Origin: Adiantum capillus-veneris
Taxonomy: Eukaryota; Streptophyta; Polypodiopsida; Polypodiales; Pteridaceae
DNA length: 64,000 nucleotides
Reading direction: 5' to 3'
NCBI GenBank assembly: GCA_014529385.2
Contig: CM043961.1
Location: forward strand, 14,396,978-14,460,977
Shown here: one piece after another, positions 1 to 11,060 of the stretch
Position numbering within the stretch: the stretch's first letter is position 1
How the letters are laid out: each line of letters begins with the position of its first letter
Made by a program: the position numbers and the translations under genes
Notes under the pieces: generated by a model
The model's database searches: none
Told to the model about the DNA's origin: nothing
Seen by the model: the letters and a program-made list of their open reading frames with translations, nothing else

Positions 1-504
1 AAAAATCACAATAGTGAAAAAAATATACACATAAATAAAACTAGTTTTTTTGGATTTTTGTTGGGGTGGAGTTACACCAAATATAAGAGAAGCTTACATG
101 AAAATATTTCTATATGGAATAAAGAGTATGAAAAATGGTAAGAAAAATTGTGGTAATGGTGAGGCAATGTACAGAGCATAAATAACACACACCTAGGTAG
201 AAATATTTAAATAAATATCAAAATAATTATGAAAAAATCTTTTATTTAGGCCCTATATACAAAGAAATATTTACACACAAATGGGCCATAATATACTTAT
301 AATTTTTATTTTATTTATTTTTTTGGCTCAACTAGCCCAGTGACTAGCTAATTGAGGGTTTTTTAAGAAGATATGGGAAAAGTCCCGTGACTCACGCACG
401 CCTATGTACAGTGAAATGGTAGGGATAGCCACAGTGTTTGGGTGATTTTGGTAGGGTGAGGTAACTCACTGTGGCAATTACAAAGAGCCGAAAAACGGCT
501 ATCA
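1..504 (-). repeat. 3' LTR of element A (partial, cut by window start)
   Basis: It is identical base for base to 8571-9074. Its 5' boundary (minus strand) is at 504, where it begins TGATAGCCG immediately after the polypurine tract. The remaining ~2.2 kb should lie left of the window. Confidence 0.93.
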
Positions 505-505
505 T

Positions 506-519
506 TAGCCCTCCCCCTG
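506..519 (-). other. 3' polypurine tract of element A
   Basis: The minus strand reads CAGGGGGAGGGCTA directly before the 3' LTR start TGATAG. It would prime plus-strand DNA synthesis. The same 14 bases recur inside pol at 2329-2342. Confidence 0.85.
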
Positions 520-532
520 GATGATGGTATAT

Positions 533-1790
533 TCATGTACCATCATAGAGCATCTTTTCCAAAGAGAGTGCTTCAAAGTCCTTGACGAGATCTTTATTGT
601 TTGGCCCCTCAGAATTTTGGCTAGAGTTACACTCATGCCTCATGTAACAATACTTACATGAGACAGTGGCCTTTTGACAGATCTTTGGTAGATCCTTTGG
701 TAGAAGGCGACTCAAATAGGGCTTCAAGCGATACTCGTTTACTTTCCTGGAGTGCTCTTTACCATTCAAGTCCATAAGTTGATAGTAACTTGAATTGAAA
801 GCCTTCTTGACTATGTATGGCCCCTGCCATCTTGTTTCAAATTTGGCATCAAAACGATTATCGAGTTGATTGTCATACCTTAGCACAAGATCTCCTTCAT
901 TGATGCCTTTGTCCTTTAGTTTCTTGTCAAGCTTCTCCTTTGCCTGCGTAGCTTTCCTCTTGTAGCACTCGTATGCTGCTTCTCTTTTCCACTCAAGCTC
1001 AGCTAAGGTAAGAAGTCGATCCATCCATGCTTCTTGATCATCTTGTGCTGATTTGCCATGAAGTCGCATTGTTGGAATGTTGAGCTCAATTGGTTGTAAA
1101 GCCTCTTGACCATAGACCAAGTGAAATGGTGTAAACTCCGTGGCTTTCCTATATGTGGTTCGATATGCCCACAAGGCACCATCCAAGAAGTCATCCCACA
1201 ACTTTGTCTTGTTTTTCACCATCTTTCTAATGATGCCTGCAATGACACCATTAGCTTTTTCTACCAAACCATTTGATTGGGGATAGTAGGGTGTACTGTG
1301 ACGATGTAGAATGTGAAGTTCTTCACAGACTTCTGTGAGCAATCCCTTTCTAAACCCTGGATCATTATCAGAAACAATCTCCAAAGGTGTGCCAAATCTA
1401 CAACAAATGTGAGTGTAGACGAATTTGCTCACTGTCATCTCATTTACCTTTGCCACACTTTGTGCTTCCACCCACCTAGTCATATAGTCTACAGCCACTA
1501 GAATGTAGAGTTTACCATTTTTTGTCCTAGGTAGAGGACCCATAGCATCAATGCCCCACTTTTCAAAGGGTTCATTTGCAAGCACAATTTTCCTTGGACC
1601 ATAAATCAATCTTCTATTCCCATTTACCTGACAATTGTGACAACTTTTACACCAATGTTGGACATCCACATGTAGACTTGGCCAAACATACCCCGCAAGC
1701 AAAATCTTCTTCACAGTTCATTCTTGGGCAAAATGACCACCACATGCTTCTTCATGCAAACCTTTTAGAATGGTACTCTTCTGCATACTT
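533..1790 (-). pseudogene. Integrase region of element A
   Basis: Integrase inserts the cDNA into chromosomes. The zinc domain CxxC (CKSCHNC) lies near 1630-1650. The catalytic triad is visible as GID (Asp near 1547), SDN (Asp near 1367) and VEKAN (Glu near 1260), with 35 residues between the second Asp and the Glu, the D-D35-E pattern. The usual SDNG is SDND here. A C-terminal GPY/F-like stretch (RWQGPYIV) follows; no chromodomain is seen. The stop lies only 13 bases before the polypurine tract. An upstream TGA at 1718-1720 and a frameshift near 1768-1790 separate it from the RNase H. Confidence 0.88.
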
Positions 1791-1989
1791 GATCCCTCCC
1801 TCTTTGATAGAGGGAGCCTTCTAGGAAGAGATATGCGCTTGCCTTCTTCATGAGTCTCCTCTTCTGAGCCTTCGTGAAGTCTTGTGGAAACTCGCCCTCC
1901 AAAATGTAGCTAATAATGGGAGTCAATGACTCCAATCCCTGGTATCTCGGTTGCTTGACAGTTGCTGCCACCATGATGACCTGCACTTC

Positions 1990-2420
1990 CTTCTCAACAC
2001 ATGTAACTACTTGCTGTGCAAGTAAATCGGCATCTTCATTTTGTTTCCTAGGAATATGATATAGTTGCACTTCTTCAAATTGATTAAACAATCTACGAAT
2101 GGCATGAAATTTTGTCCGTAAGCTTTCATTCTTGCATGCCCAAATGCCTAAAATCTGTTTAACAATGAGAAGTACATCTCCCTTTACCATGAGGCGTTGT
2201 ATCCCTTGGCCAATGCACATCTTCAAACCATGAATTAGTGTGTCGTATTCTGCTTCATTGTTGCTAGCTGAACTTGGTAGATTGAACTTCTCTTTCATGA
2301 CCACCTCTCCACTTGGGTTGAGCAACACTAGCCCTCCCCCTGCTTTTCATGTGGCTCGTCGAAAAGCTCCATCAAAGAACAAGGTAAAAGCATTGGGAAT
2401 ACTTTTTGGTGGTGGCAATG
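1990..2420 (-). pseudogene. Second (archaeal-type) RNase H domain of element A
   Basis: The domain begins FFDGA (Asp near 2371) and continues with an Asn-Glu-Ala-Glu segment (Glu), GDV (Asp) and ADLLA (Asp near 2030), giving all four D-E-D-D metal-binding acids. A TGA at 2347-2349 interrupts it. In plant Tat elements such an acquired RNase H is known to sit between the ancestral RNase H and integrase. The ancestral domain here (2550-2880) has Ser and Ala where the first and third catalytic Asp should be, so this second domain is the likely active nuclease of the family. Confidence 0.82.
2329..2342 (-). other. Internal copy of the polypurine tract (candidate central PPT)
   Basis: The 14 bases CAGGGGGAGGGCTA match the 3' polypurine tract (506-519) exactly but lie within the second RNase H coding sequence (residues KAGGGLV). 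It could prime a second plus strand, or be coincidence forced by the codons. Confidence 0.4.
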
Positions 2421-5400
2421 GTAGGGTCTTTACTTGAGGCACCTTAATTTCCTTCTCATGTACCCTATAAGTGAGAATCCCTGCCAATTGTGCACGCACA
2501 CTATCTTCTACCTTGAAAGAGTATTGGAACTCTTGCAACTCCATAATCCACTTTGAGATCCTAGTACTAAGATTCATTTGAGATGACACCCAAGGGAACA
2601 AATTTTCTGCAGTGAGAATTACAAAAGGTTTTGGTAGTAGGTAGGATCTAAACCTTCTCACCGCAAACATGAGAGAAAGCATCATGAGTTCTGCTTCTGT
2701 GTAGTCTCTCTCCAAAGCATTCATGACCCTACTAGCAAAGTAGATGGGTCGCATCCTTGTACTGTGGGGATCTTGTTGTAGCAACACAGCACCAATTGTT
2801 TCCCTTCCAACACTAGAGCTAACAAAGAATGTGTACTCCCAACAAGGAGGCATGAGTGTTGGTAGCTCTGACAAAATGACTTTAATGTTACAAAAATACT
2901 CTTCAAGCTCATCAGACCATGCAAATTCTACTTGTTGTGTCAACTTTTGCAAAGGATGAAGCAACTCCGAGGCTAAGTGAATGAAGCGTGACATATACTT
3001 CACCTTCTGAATGAAAGAGATGACCTCCTTAAGACTCTTCGGTGATGGGAGCTCAATAAGAGCCTTTGCCTTTGAAGGATCCACCTCAATGCCCTTATAG
3101 GAAACCTTGTGACCGAGCAAGATCACTTCATCCTCACCTATGTGGCACTTGTCGGGGTTGAGTTGACCTCACATGTCGTAGAGCTTCTTTAAACCTTCTT
3201 CTACCCTTTGTAGATGCAATGATTTTGAGCTATAAATGCAGAAATCATCAATGAACACCCTAATTGACTTTCCAAAGAATGCTTGAAACACCATTTTCAT
3301 GAAACGTTGGAATGTTGCAGGAGCATTTGTCAGACCAAATGGCATGACTCTAAAAGCATAACAACCCCAAGGAGTGATAAAGGTTGTTTTCAATTGATCC
3401 TCCAATGCAATCCCTATTTGAAAGTAACCTGAGTAACCATCGCACACAGTGTACTTCTCATGACCAGCTACCTCATTTAGTATCTCATCCTGGAATGGGA
3501 GGGGAAAGTGATCTCTTTTTGTTGCCTCATTGAGGGGACGGTAATCCACACACACCCTCCACTTTCCGTTTTTCTTAGGAGTGACAACAACAAGAGAGAC
3601 CCACTCTGAATTCTCCACTGGATAAATGAAACCTGCTGCTAGAAGCTTTCTTACCTCCTTGAGTAGAGCCTGCTCCTTTATAACTCCTAGCCTTCGTAGC
3701 TTCTGAGCTTTAGGTGTGGCCTCTGGCTTCAACTCAATCTTGTGTTGAACAACATCTACTCCACGCACATCGGTGTAGTCTTTAGCAAAAAGCCTCGGAA
3801 ATTTCCTTAGCACACATTTGAACTCCTCTCTTTCATCCTTTGTAAGTGTTGTAGACAACATACCTTCTAACATTCCTTCATCTTCCACCTTTTGGTTCTC
3901 TTGGGAACCTACCTCTTCCAAACCTCGAGAAGAGGTCTCCTGGTTGTTTGGCTTAAACCTTACCCCCATGACTTCAATGGAGGACTCCTCTTCAGTAATG
4001 CTGCCGCTACTTTCTTCTTCTGAAGTGTTTTCAGTCCAATCTTCTTCCGTCTCACTTCGAGATGATTCTTCATGGAGCTCCTCTTGGCGTTGCTCCTTCA
4101 TGTCAAAGACAACCTTCTTGTGATTTTCATTCCTGCAAATTAGCTTTCCACTCTCCCAATCCTGCAAAGCTCGCATTTTCATTAGCCATGGTCTTCCTAG
4201 GATAAATGGGTAACCATTTCCCTTGGTAGACATGACATAGAAATCCACTGCCTTCTTAATGCCAAAGGCCTCCATAAAAACATTTTTACAAATGCCTACG
4301 CACCTAGCCTTGCTATTGTTTTCCATTTTCACTTTGATTTCAGGTGTCTCATGGATGTGCATGCCTAGTCTTTGCATGAGCCCTTCTGTCATGATGCAAA
4401 TTTGTGCACCCCCATCCACTAGACCTTTCCTAACCAATCTTCCTTTTATGTAACAATCTAGCATAGGTGTAATATCCTCGTTCATTTCAGCATGTGCAAT
4501 TTTTACAACAGGAAAACTCTCTTTTACCTTTCTCCTAGTGCTAACTGCCTTTGTTAAATCCCTCCTAACTTGTGGGCATAATGCAAGAAACTGAGGCCAT
4601 GAGATATCAGGACCCTTACCTTGCATGTCTTCCAACAGGTTGTATGGAGCCATACCATGTCCAAGAGGGAAGTCTTGGAGATTGATACGACGTCGATTCC
4701 TCTTAGCTTCCTTGGTCTCCTTTGCCTTCTTGCCTTGTCCATGGTCACTCTGTGATGGGACACCCTCTTTCTGTTTACCTTTTCCTCGGCCACGCTTAAT
4801 GCCATTTGCTTCCATGTCAACCTCATTTGAGTTTGTCACCTCTACCACATGCACATTTGGATCTGGCAAAGGTGGAACTCCTTTTACCCCTTGTGGAGGT
4901 GGTCTTGGTCCATTTGGTCTTTGTAGAAGCCTTGGTTGTTGACCAGTTCCTTCACCTGCATTCATCACTGGGTAATTCAAGTTAGGTCTCCCTGGCTCCC
5001 CACGGGGCCAAGGACAATTATACATCCCATGTCCAGACTCTCCGCAATTCCAACATTGCAAGACTCTCCTAGGTCGTGGATCTCGCTCTTCAGACTTCTT
5101 TGCTTGTCCCTTTGGACCTACAGCTTGTGCAAGGTGAATTGACAGGCTGCTTAAAGATTCCTTTAACTTCTCAATTACTTCCGTCGTTACCTCAGGAAGC
5201 TCCCTCGATGTTGATGCTTGTGACTTACCTTTGGATCTAAGACCTTCTATTGGAACCTCTCCCCTTAAGCACTTGAGTTTCCTATATTTCTCAGCAGCCC
5301 TAGTTTTAGCTGCATCAAAGGTAGCAGGTGCACCCGCCTCAACTTTTACCTTAAGGTCAGGAAAGAGTCCGGCTATGAACCTCTCCTTCTTTAGAAATTC

Positions 5401-5874
5401 TGCACCATCACCCGGGTTAGCAACATTTCATATCCATAGAGCCCAAAGACGTAGAAACTCTTGCTTGTACAAGTAGTAGTCATCTAAGTCTTTTTGCTTA
5501 TGAGAAACAATGTCTTGCCATAATTTTTGAGTGTTTTGGGGATCAAAGAAGTATTTCTTGAAACGATTCAAAACTTCTGTGTAATTCCCCTTAACTTCCT
5601 CAGGCAAAGAGTCAAACCAAGTGCTAGCATCTTTCCTAAGGACCACCTCAAACATTTCTACACGTTCTTGATCAGTTATTATCCTCTTGATACGGCAAGA
5701 CATCTTGAAATTCGCTAAAAATAATTCAGCATCCTCTCCAGGCTCTCCAAAGAAAAGAGGATACCCAGACATTTGGCGTTGGCTTTCCATTGAATTGATT
5801 TCAAAGTGACACCCGTTTTTGTTTTTCTTTCTTAAAAATATTTACACAATAATGTATCTAGCTTGCAATCTATT

Positions 5875-6093
5875 CTACAATAAAATAAAGATATTCACAT
5901 CAAACGACCTATGATAATCAATAAGAGGTAGGATGACAGGGTTTGGTGATGCGAGAATTTCTCCTACTCTTTGGACACCAAAAATGAACACCATACGTTG
6001 TTGAAAATGGATTTTCCTACTAATTGCAATGTTTATTCTAATGTGTGGAGTGAAATGGAAGGGGAAAACCTCTATTCCTGGGCCATTATCCAT
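5875..6093 (-). CDS. Small leader ORF 2 of element A (72 codons, related to leader ORF 1)
   Basis: This ORF lies between the primer-binding site and gag. Its C-terminal half aligns with the neighbouring ORF at 6115-6327: 24 of the last 48 residues are identical by eye, including ILPLI, DV and IF. The pair looks like an old tandem duplication of ~235 bp in the leader. I do not recognise the protein. It may be a translated upstream ORF or a duplicated noncoding leader; the preserved frame argues weakly for translation. Confidence 0.35.
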   Translation of the reverse strand: MDNGPGIEVFPFHFTPHIRINIAISRKIHFQQRMVFIFGVQRVGEILASPNPVILPLIDYHRSFDVNIFILL

Positions 6094-6114
6094 GGTCTAT
6101 GCATGACCTAATGC

Positions 6115-6327
6115 TTAAAATAAAACAAAAATATAGACGTCCAAACTAAGGTTGTACCTAATGAGAGGCAAAATAAAAGAATTTACTGAAGCGTTTATCT
6201 CGGCCAACCTAAGAGGACCTAAAATTCTACGAATGACACGTTGAAATTGCAACTTAGTACTAACGATTATGTGTACTTTTTGCCTTGCAATGGGAATGAA
6301 GGGATCATACAAATTTTCGTGATTCAT
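6115..6327 (-). CDS. Small leader ORF 1 of element A (70 codons)
   Basis: It is the first Met-initiated ORF after the primer-binding site and is a paralogue of the ORF at 5875-6093 (shared EI.AS.N..ILPLI pattern). Some Tat/Ogre elements carry an extra ORF before gag, but those are much longer. Function unknown. Confidence 0.35.
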   Translation of the reverse strand: MNHENLYDPFIPIARQKVHIIVSTKLQFQRVIRRILGPLRLAEINASVNSFILPLIRYNLSLDVYIFVLF

Positions 6328-6382
6328 GCAAACTACTTGACTATGCTAAAGGTTGATTCTACACAAAAATACACAAGCCGTT

Positions 6383-6399
6383 CCTCCGTGGGGGCACCA
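6383..6399 (-). other. Primer-binding site of element A
   Basis: The minus strand reads TGGTGCCCCCACGGAGG two bases after the proposed LTR end (TCA at 6403). TGG matches the CCA tail of a tRNA. I cannot name the tRNA without a tRNA set. Confidence 0.6.
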
Positions 6400-6648
6400 A
6401 TTTGAGGCGGTCCGGGGCGGGCAACAAGAAGAGCAACCTCTAGACACCCTTCAAGGCTCCCGTGCTGCTCAATGGGGCTGGGGCACAGCACACAACAAAC
6501 CCACAGCCAAATCCCAACTACACAAGGGGCACCACCTAGTTTAAGAGCGAACTAGGACGCAAAAGAGGAGAATCGTTAGAGCAACCCACAAACAAGCAAG
6601 GAATTTACACTAACCCTAACACCAATGGAACACTCTCACACACTAAAA

Positions 6649-6651
<3 letters not shown>

Positions 6652-6697
<46 letters not shown>
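6652..6697. repeat. (GA)n microsatellite in the element A LTR
   Basis: About 46 bases of GA with one GGG interruption near 6688. Confidence 0.95.
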
Positions 6698-7356
6698 GTG
6701 CTTGGGCTGCTTTGAAACGTATCGGCAATGATCAAGCAAACACAACTATATATTTAAGAAAGAGAGAGAAAGGGGGAGGGGGTGCTTGTTGCATTAATAC
6801 CTTCTTATAAATCTGTCATGACAAATCAAAGTGAGATTAGTATTTGTTCAACATAGCTTGCGTAAATTTCACCACAACACATCACAAGAAAAGCCACCCC
6901 AATCACTGTCTTAAAGCCAGGGGAGTCCTCTCCACCCTGTCGCCCTCTTACAGTATGTGGGATTTATGGTTAGATTGATGACAACACCAGAGACAAGCTA
7001 TCAAGAACTTAACAAAAAACACCAAGACACCTACGCATCATTGTTGTCCATTACTTCACGTTGGAAGGGAGACAAAGTATCCAAGCTTAGTCCAAATCCA
7101 CCCTTCTTGATTCAGCAAATGTTGCGCTTACACTAGTAGGAGAAATGATAGATTTCCTACTTCTCAATTGAATGATCACTCTCTCTCTTACAATGGCGTA
7201 GAGTTCCCTTGCTAATCCCCTATTACAACACATGCACATGCATAAGACAATGAGCTTCCACTCAAGAGCTCCTTCTAGAGAGGTTGAGCTTGGCTTCTCA
7301 AGCTATAGCATAGTGCTCTTGCTTATGGCTCCCCCTTTTTGTGCTAGCTACACCCT

Positions 7357-7365
7357 CCTTTTATA
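7357..7365 (-). promoter_or_regulatory. TATA box of the element A LTR promoter
   Basis: The minus strand reads CTATAAAAGGAGGG, a near-consensus plant TATA box inside the LTR and correctly oriented for transcription towards gag. Initiation would be expected ~25-35 bases downstream, near 7325-7335. Confidence 0.6.
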
Positions 7366-9074
7366 GCAATTTTCAAGGCTAGGGTTACTCCTCTAACCAT
7401 GGTTGGGTTAGATTTTCAGCAATTTATCTAATTTCTTTTGCTTGGAATTATCAAGAAGTTGGTGGGGAAAGAGAGAGGAGAGAAATGGAGGTGATAGGAC
7501 TTTTCATAGTGGGTTAGTGTTAGTAGAGTTAGTATTAATTTACAAATGGAATTGGATATTTACAATGGGAGTATCCATGTAGGATACAAATAAGGAAGAA
7601 AAACTCTTAAGAGGTAAGAAAAGGTGGATTTCTTACAAGGTTGATGCTCCAAGTGTCTTGAGTAGGGCCAATTTTGACGCTTATTGACGGTCCACTAGCT
7701 TTGACGGTACATTTTTTCTCCACTCTTGACCTTCCTTGAGAGACAAGGTAATTGAAGCTGAGTAATCAACCACCATGATGCTGTCTTTTAAGAGAAGAGG
7801 CTGAATTTTGTGGTTTTTTTGATAGATATGGGTAAATTGGAGGAAGAAAAATGAGACTAGGTGGTCAATTTTGGAATGGAATTGTGTGTGGGAGGTATGA
7901 GTTCACCATGGTTTCTCTTATTCTTCAAGGTTGAGGAGAAGGTGAGTAGGGTGCAGAGAGGAGTGGTGAGAGAGGTGGGGATGATGAGTGGAGAAGTGTG
8001 TGTGAAAGAGGAAAATGATAAAGTAGAAGAGAGAGTGTGGCTCCATAGCATGGGAAAACTGGGGTCCACTAATAAAATCATAGCTCACAGCTCGTAGCTC
8101 AAAAAAATATGAAAAAATTTGAGGCAAAAGTTCAGCCCACGAGCTAGAACTTTTGTTTGTATCGCCTTTTCAAATTCGGAGAGCAAGTGATCTTTAAAAA
8201 TTCAGCAAAATCGACCGTTTTTTTCCACTGCACAAGGTCCTTGTGGGGTCCTTCTTTGGATGATTCTTTTGAATACCTCCAAGAGTGGGCCCTCCATAGT
8301 GCATGTATGCATGCCACCTACCCTTGACCTTATTTGGTAGGTCTATAATTGAAGATATTGTTGAGATCATGATATAAGTGAATAGTACAACTAAGAAAAT
8401 CAAATATTGAGGGGTCTAGAAAATATGTACATGTGAAATATAAATAATATAAGTGGAAAAAATATAAAGGGGTCAAAAGAAATCTCTCTCATTATGAGGC
8501 TACCATAAAAAGATAAATATTTTTGGTGTTCTAATTTTTTAGAAAAAAAACAAAATAGATGTAGGAAGGGAAAAATCACAATAGTGAAAAAAATATACAC
8601 ATAAATAAAACTAGTTTTTTTGGATTTTTGTTGGGGTGGAGTTACACCAAATATAAGAGAAGCTTACATGAAAATATTTCTATATGGAATAAAGAGTATG
8701 AAAAATGGTAAGAAAAATTGTGGTAATGGTGAGGCAATGTACAGAGCATAAATAACACACACCTAGGTAGAAATATTTAAATAAATATCAAAATAATTAT
8801 GAAAAAATCTTTTATTTAGGCCCTATATACAAAGAAATATTTACACACAAATGGGCCATAATATACTTATAATTTTTATTTTATTTATTTTTTTGGCTCA
8901 ACTAGCCCAGTGACTAGCTAATTGAGGGTTTTTTAAGAAGATATGGGAAAAGTCCCGTGACTCACGCACGCCTATGTACAGTGAAATGGTAGGGATAGCC
9001 ACAGTGTTTGGGTGATTTTGGTAGGGTGAGGTAACTCACTGTGGCAATTACAAAGAGCCGAAAAACGGCTATCA

Positions 9075-9570
9075 GCACTAAAGAATGCACAACTCTAGGC
9101 ACAATCGGAGTTGTAGAGAGAACAAGAGAATGCAACAAAGACCATATTAGTTAAAGTGGGAAAATCCCAATTCCCAGGTTGGACAACTTTCAATATATCA
9201 TGTACAAAATATAGAGATTTTGTCAAAAAATTGAGTTTTCTTAAGGTCTCATTCCACTTTATGCATATACAATACACAATGAAAACAACTAAAATACCAT
9301 GGTTTCAATCAATTGGATGATTAGGAGACGAGTGTATTGCATCCATTATCGTTGTCTATGTTCTACTGTCCTACTTACAGCTTATCTCAACATGGAGAGC
9401 TTGGTTTCTAGGTCCACCACTTGTCCAAGTCAATGTAAAAATGACGCAAGGTTCACAACTTGTGAAAGCAAGGATCCATTGAGGAATACAATCCACTTGG
9501 CTAGTTTTCCTTAATTTATTGCATGTGACATTCAAGCAAGGTCCACTTCTAATCTAGAACTTCATAATTT
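9075..9570. other. Flanking sequence, no gene seen
   Basis: Unique-looking sequence between element A and the minisatellite. It holds only short ORFs with no recognisable product. Confidence 0.6.
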
Positions 9571-11060
9571 GAGGCATGGAGCATACATAAAATATGTAGC
9601 ATATGCTCTATTGCCTCATAGGAAGGTTGGTTGCAAGGTGCACTTATCCAAGCTAGCCTATCTTGGAGATATGATGGAGCTTGCTTCTCTCCTTGTTTCA
9701 ATGGAGACTAGCTTGGACAAGTGGTGGACCTTTGCTTCTCTCTATGTTTCAATAGAGCTAGCTTGGACATGTGGTGACCTTGGAAAAAAACCCCCATGTA
9801 AAACATATCACGGGTATTCCAAGTGACTAGAAAGATTACCATTTAAGATATAACCTTATAGACTAGATAGCTAGAGCCTAGCTTGGAGAAATGGTGGACC
9901 TTTGATTCTCTCCATGTTTCAATGGATCCTATCTTGGAGAAATGGTGGAGCTTTCCTTTTTCCATGTTTCAATGGAGCCTAGCTTGGACAATTGGTGGAC
10001 CTTTGCTTCTCTCTATGTTTCAATATAGTTAGCTTAGACAGGTGGTAGATCTTCAAACTAAACCAACTACTATCAATGTTTCCTAGCTTGGACAAGTGGT
10101 GGAGTGTTTCTCCTCTCCATGTTTCAATGGAGCTTAGCTTGGAAAAGTCTTGGACCTTAAAACAAAAACCCCATGTACAACATAGCATGGAATTTCTAGA
10201 TTTCAATGGAGTCTAGCTTTAACAAATGGTGGAGCTTGCCTTCATCCATGTTTCAATGAAACTAGCTTGGACAAGTGGTGGACCTTGTAACAAACCCCCT
10301 CATGTACAACATATCATTGGTTTTCTAAGTGATGGGAAGGAATACTATTCAATATATAAACTTATAGCTTGGATAAGTAGTTGATCTTAAAACCAAATTC
10401 ATCATAATACAATGAAATACAGGTCAGCCAATTCCTAAATCTTGAGACCAAACCTCCCATGCTATTAGAGATAATATATTGGATAAGTGGTGGACCTTCT
10501 ATTATTTTCCCATGCCTAGTTTAGACAACCAGTACACTTTGCAGCTATAAAGGTTGGACGAGTGGTGGAGCCTTGTTTCTATCCATGTTTTAATGGATAC
10601 TAGCTTGGACAAGTGGTGGACCTTGGAAAAAAGCTTCCATGTACAACATATATGAGGTTTTCCATGTTTTAATGGAACCTATCTTGGACAAATGGTAAAG
10701 CTTGCTTCTCTCCATGTTGATTTTGGAACTACCTTAGACAAGTGGTGGAGCTTTGCTTTTCTACTCTTCACAATACAATGAAGTATAGGCTGGTTACATG
10801 GTGAATCTTAAGGCCAAACCTCCCATTTTACTAGAGATGATAGGTTGGACAAGTGGATCAACCTTCTATCATTTCTCCATGACTATATTAGACAATTAGT
10901 AGACCTAGCATCTCTCTATGTTGTCTAGAGATGAGCTTGGACAAGTGATGGACCCTGCTTCTCTCTTCCGTTGGTTCACTAGTTTGAAGACTCAGTATAT
11001 ATACTTTCTTAGATCTAGCTTGAACAAGTGGTGGACCTTGTATCCACAATCTTAATCCAT
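9571..11060. repeat. Degenerate ~51-bp minisatellite, block 1
   Basis: The unit resembles AGCTTGGACAAGTGGTGGAC followed by CTTTGCTTCTC, CATGTTTCAATGGAGCCT. Successive AGCTTGG-type starts at 9881, 9932 and 9982 give steps of 51 and 50. Copies are very uneven and are mixed with longer units containing CCCCCATGTAAAACATATCA. Short ORFs here arise from the repeat. Confidence 0.85.

Larger units (their letters stand above)
533..5790 (-). pseudogene. gag-pol polyprotein of element A (four in-frame TGA codons, one frameshift)
   Basis: A single reading frame runs from Met at 5790 to about 1768 and is interrupted only by TGA at 5428-5430, 3169-3171 and 2347-2349. A frameshift lies between about 1768 and 1790, and the integrase frame carries a fourth TGA at 1718-1720 and ends at 533. 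Domains in order: capsid-like gag (5790-5428 and on); CCHC zinc knuckle CWNCGESGHGMYNC (~5014-5055); protease with active site VDGGAQ (~4408-4420), DGG in place of the usual DSG/DTG; reverse transcriptase with FIDD at ~3244-3252 (~3080-3730); RNase H (~2550-2880); archaeal RNase H (~2000-2400); integrase. Each TGA can derive from CGA by one C-to-T change, which would fit decay of methylated CpG, although other parents are possible. It cannot make a full polyprotein without readthrough. Confidence 0.9.
1..9074 (-). mobile_element. Element A: Tat/Ogre-like Ty3/gypsy LTR retrotransposon (left LTR cut by window edge)
   Basis: The order read on the minus strand is 5' LTR (9074-6403), primer-binding site, leader with two small related ORFs, gag, protease, reverse transcriptase, RNase H, second archaeal-type RNase H, integrase, polypurine tract and 3' LTR (504 to beyond position 1). 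The second RNase H between the first RNase H and integrase is a known hallmark of the plant Tat lineage. Bases 1-504 and 8571-9074 are identical at every position I compared, so the insertion is recent or the LTRs were homogenised. The gag-pol frame nevertheless has four TGA codons and a frameshift, so this copy is non-autonomous. The target duplication cannot be checked because the left end is outside the window; the right flank starts GCACT. Confidence 0.9.
6403..9074 (-). repeat. 5' LTR of element A (~2.67 kb)
   Basis: It runs from TGATAGCCG at 9074 to ..CCTCA at 6403, giving TG..CA ends. The right 504 bp match the left LTR exactly. It contains a clear TATA box (7357-7365, minus strand) and a GA microsatellite (6652-6697). 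The short ORFs in this stretch have no recognisable product and I leave them out. Confidence 0.85.

Noticed and set aside
3818-4942. Plus-strand ORFs over gag-pol of element A
   Set aside because: Antisense shadows of the minus-strand polyprotein; Ser-rich because of complementary codon bias.
7857-8600. Short ORFs inside the LTR of element A
   Set aside because: They lie in LTR sequence with no recognisable domain and occur on both strands at the same place.
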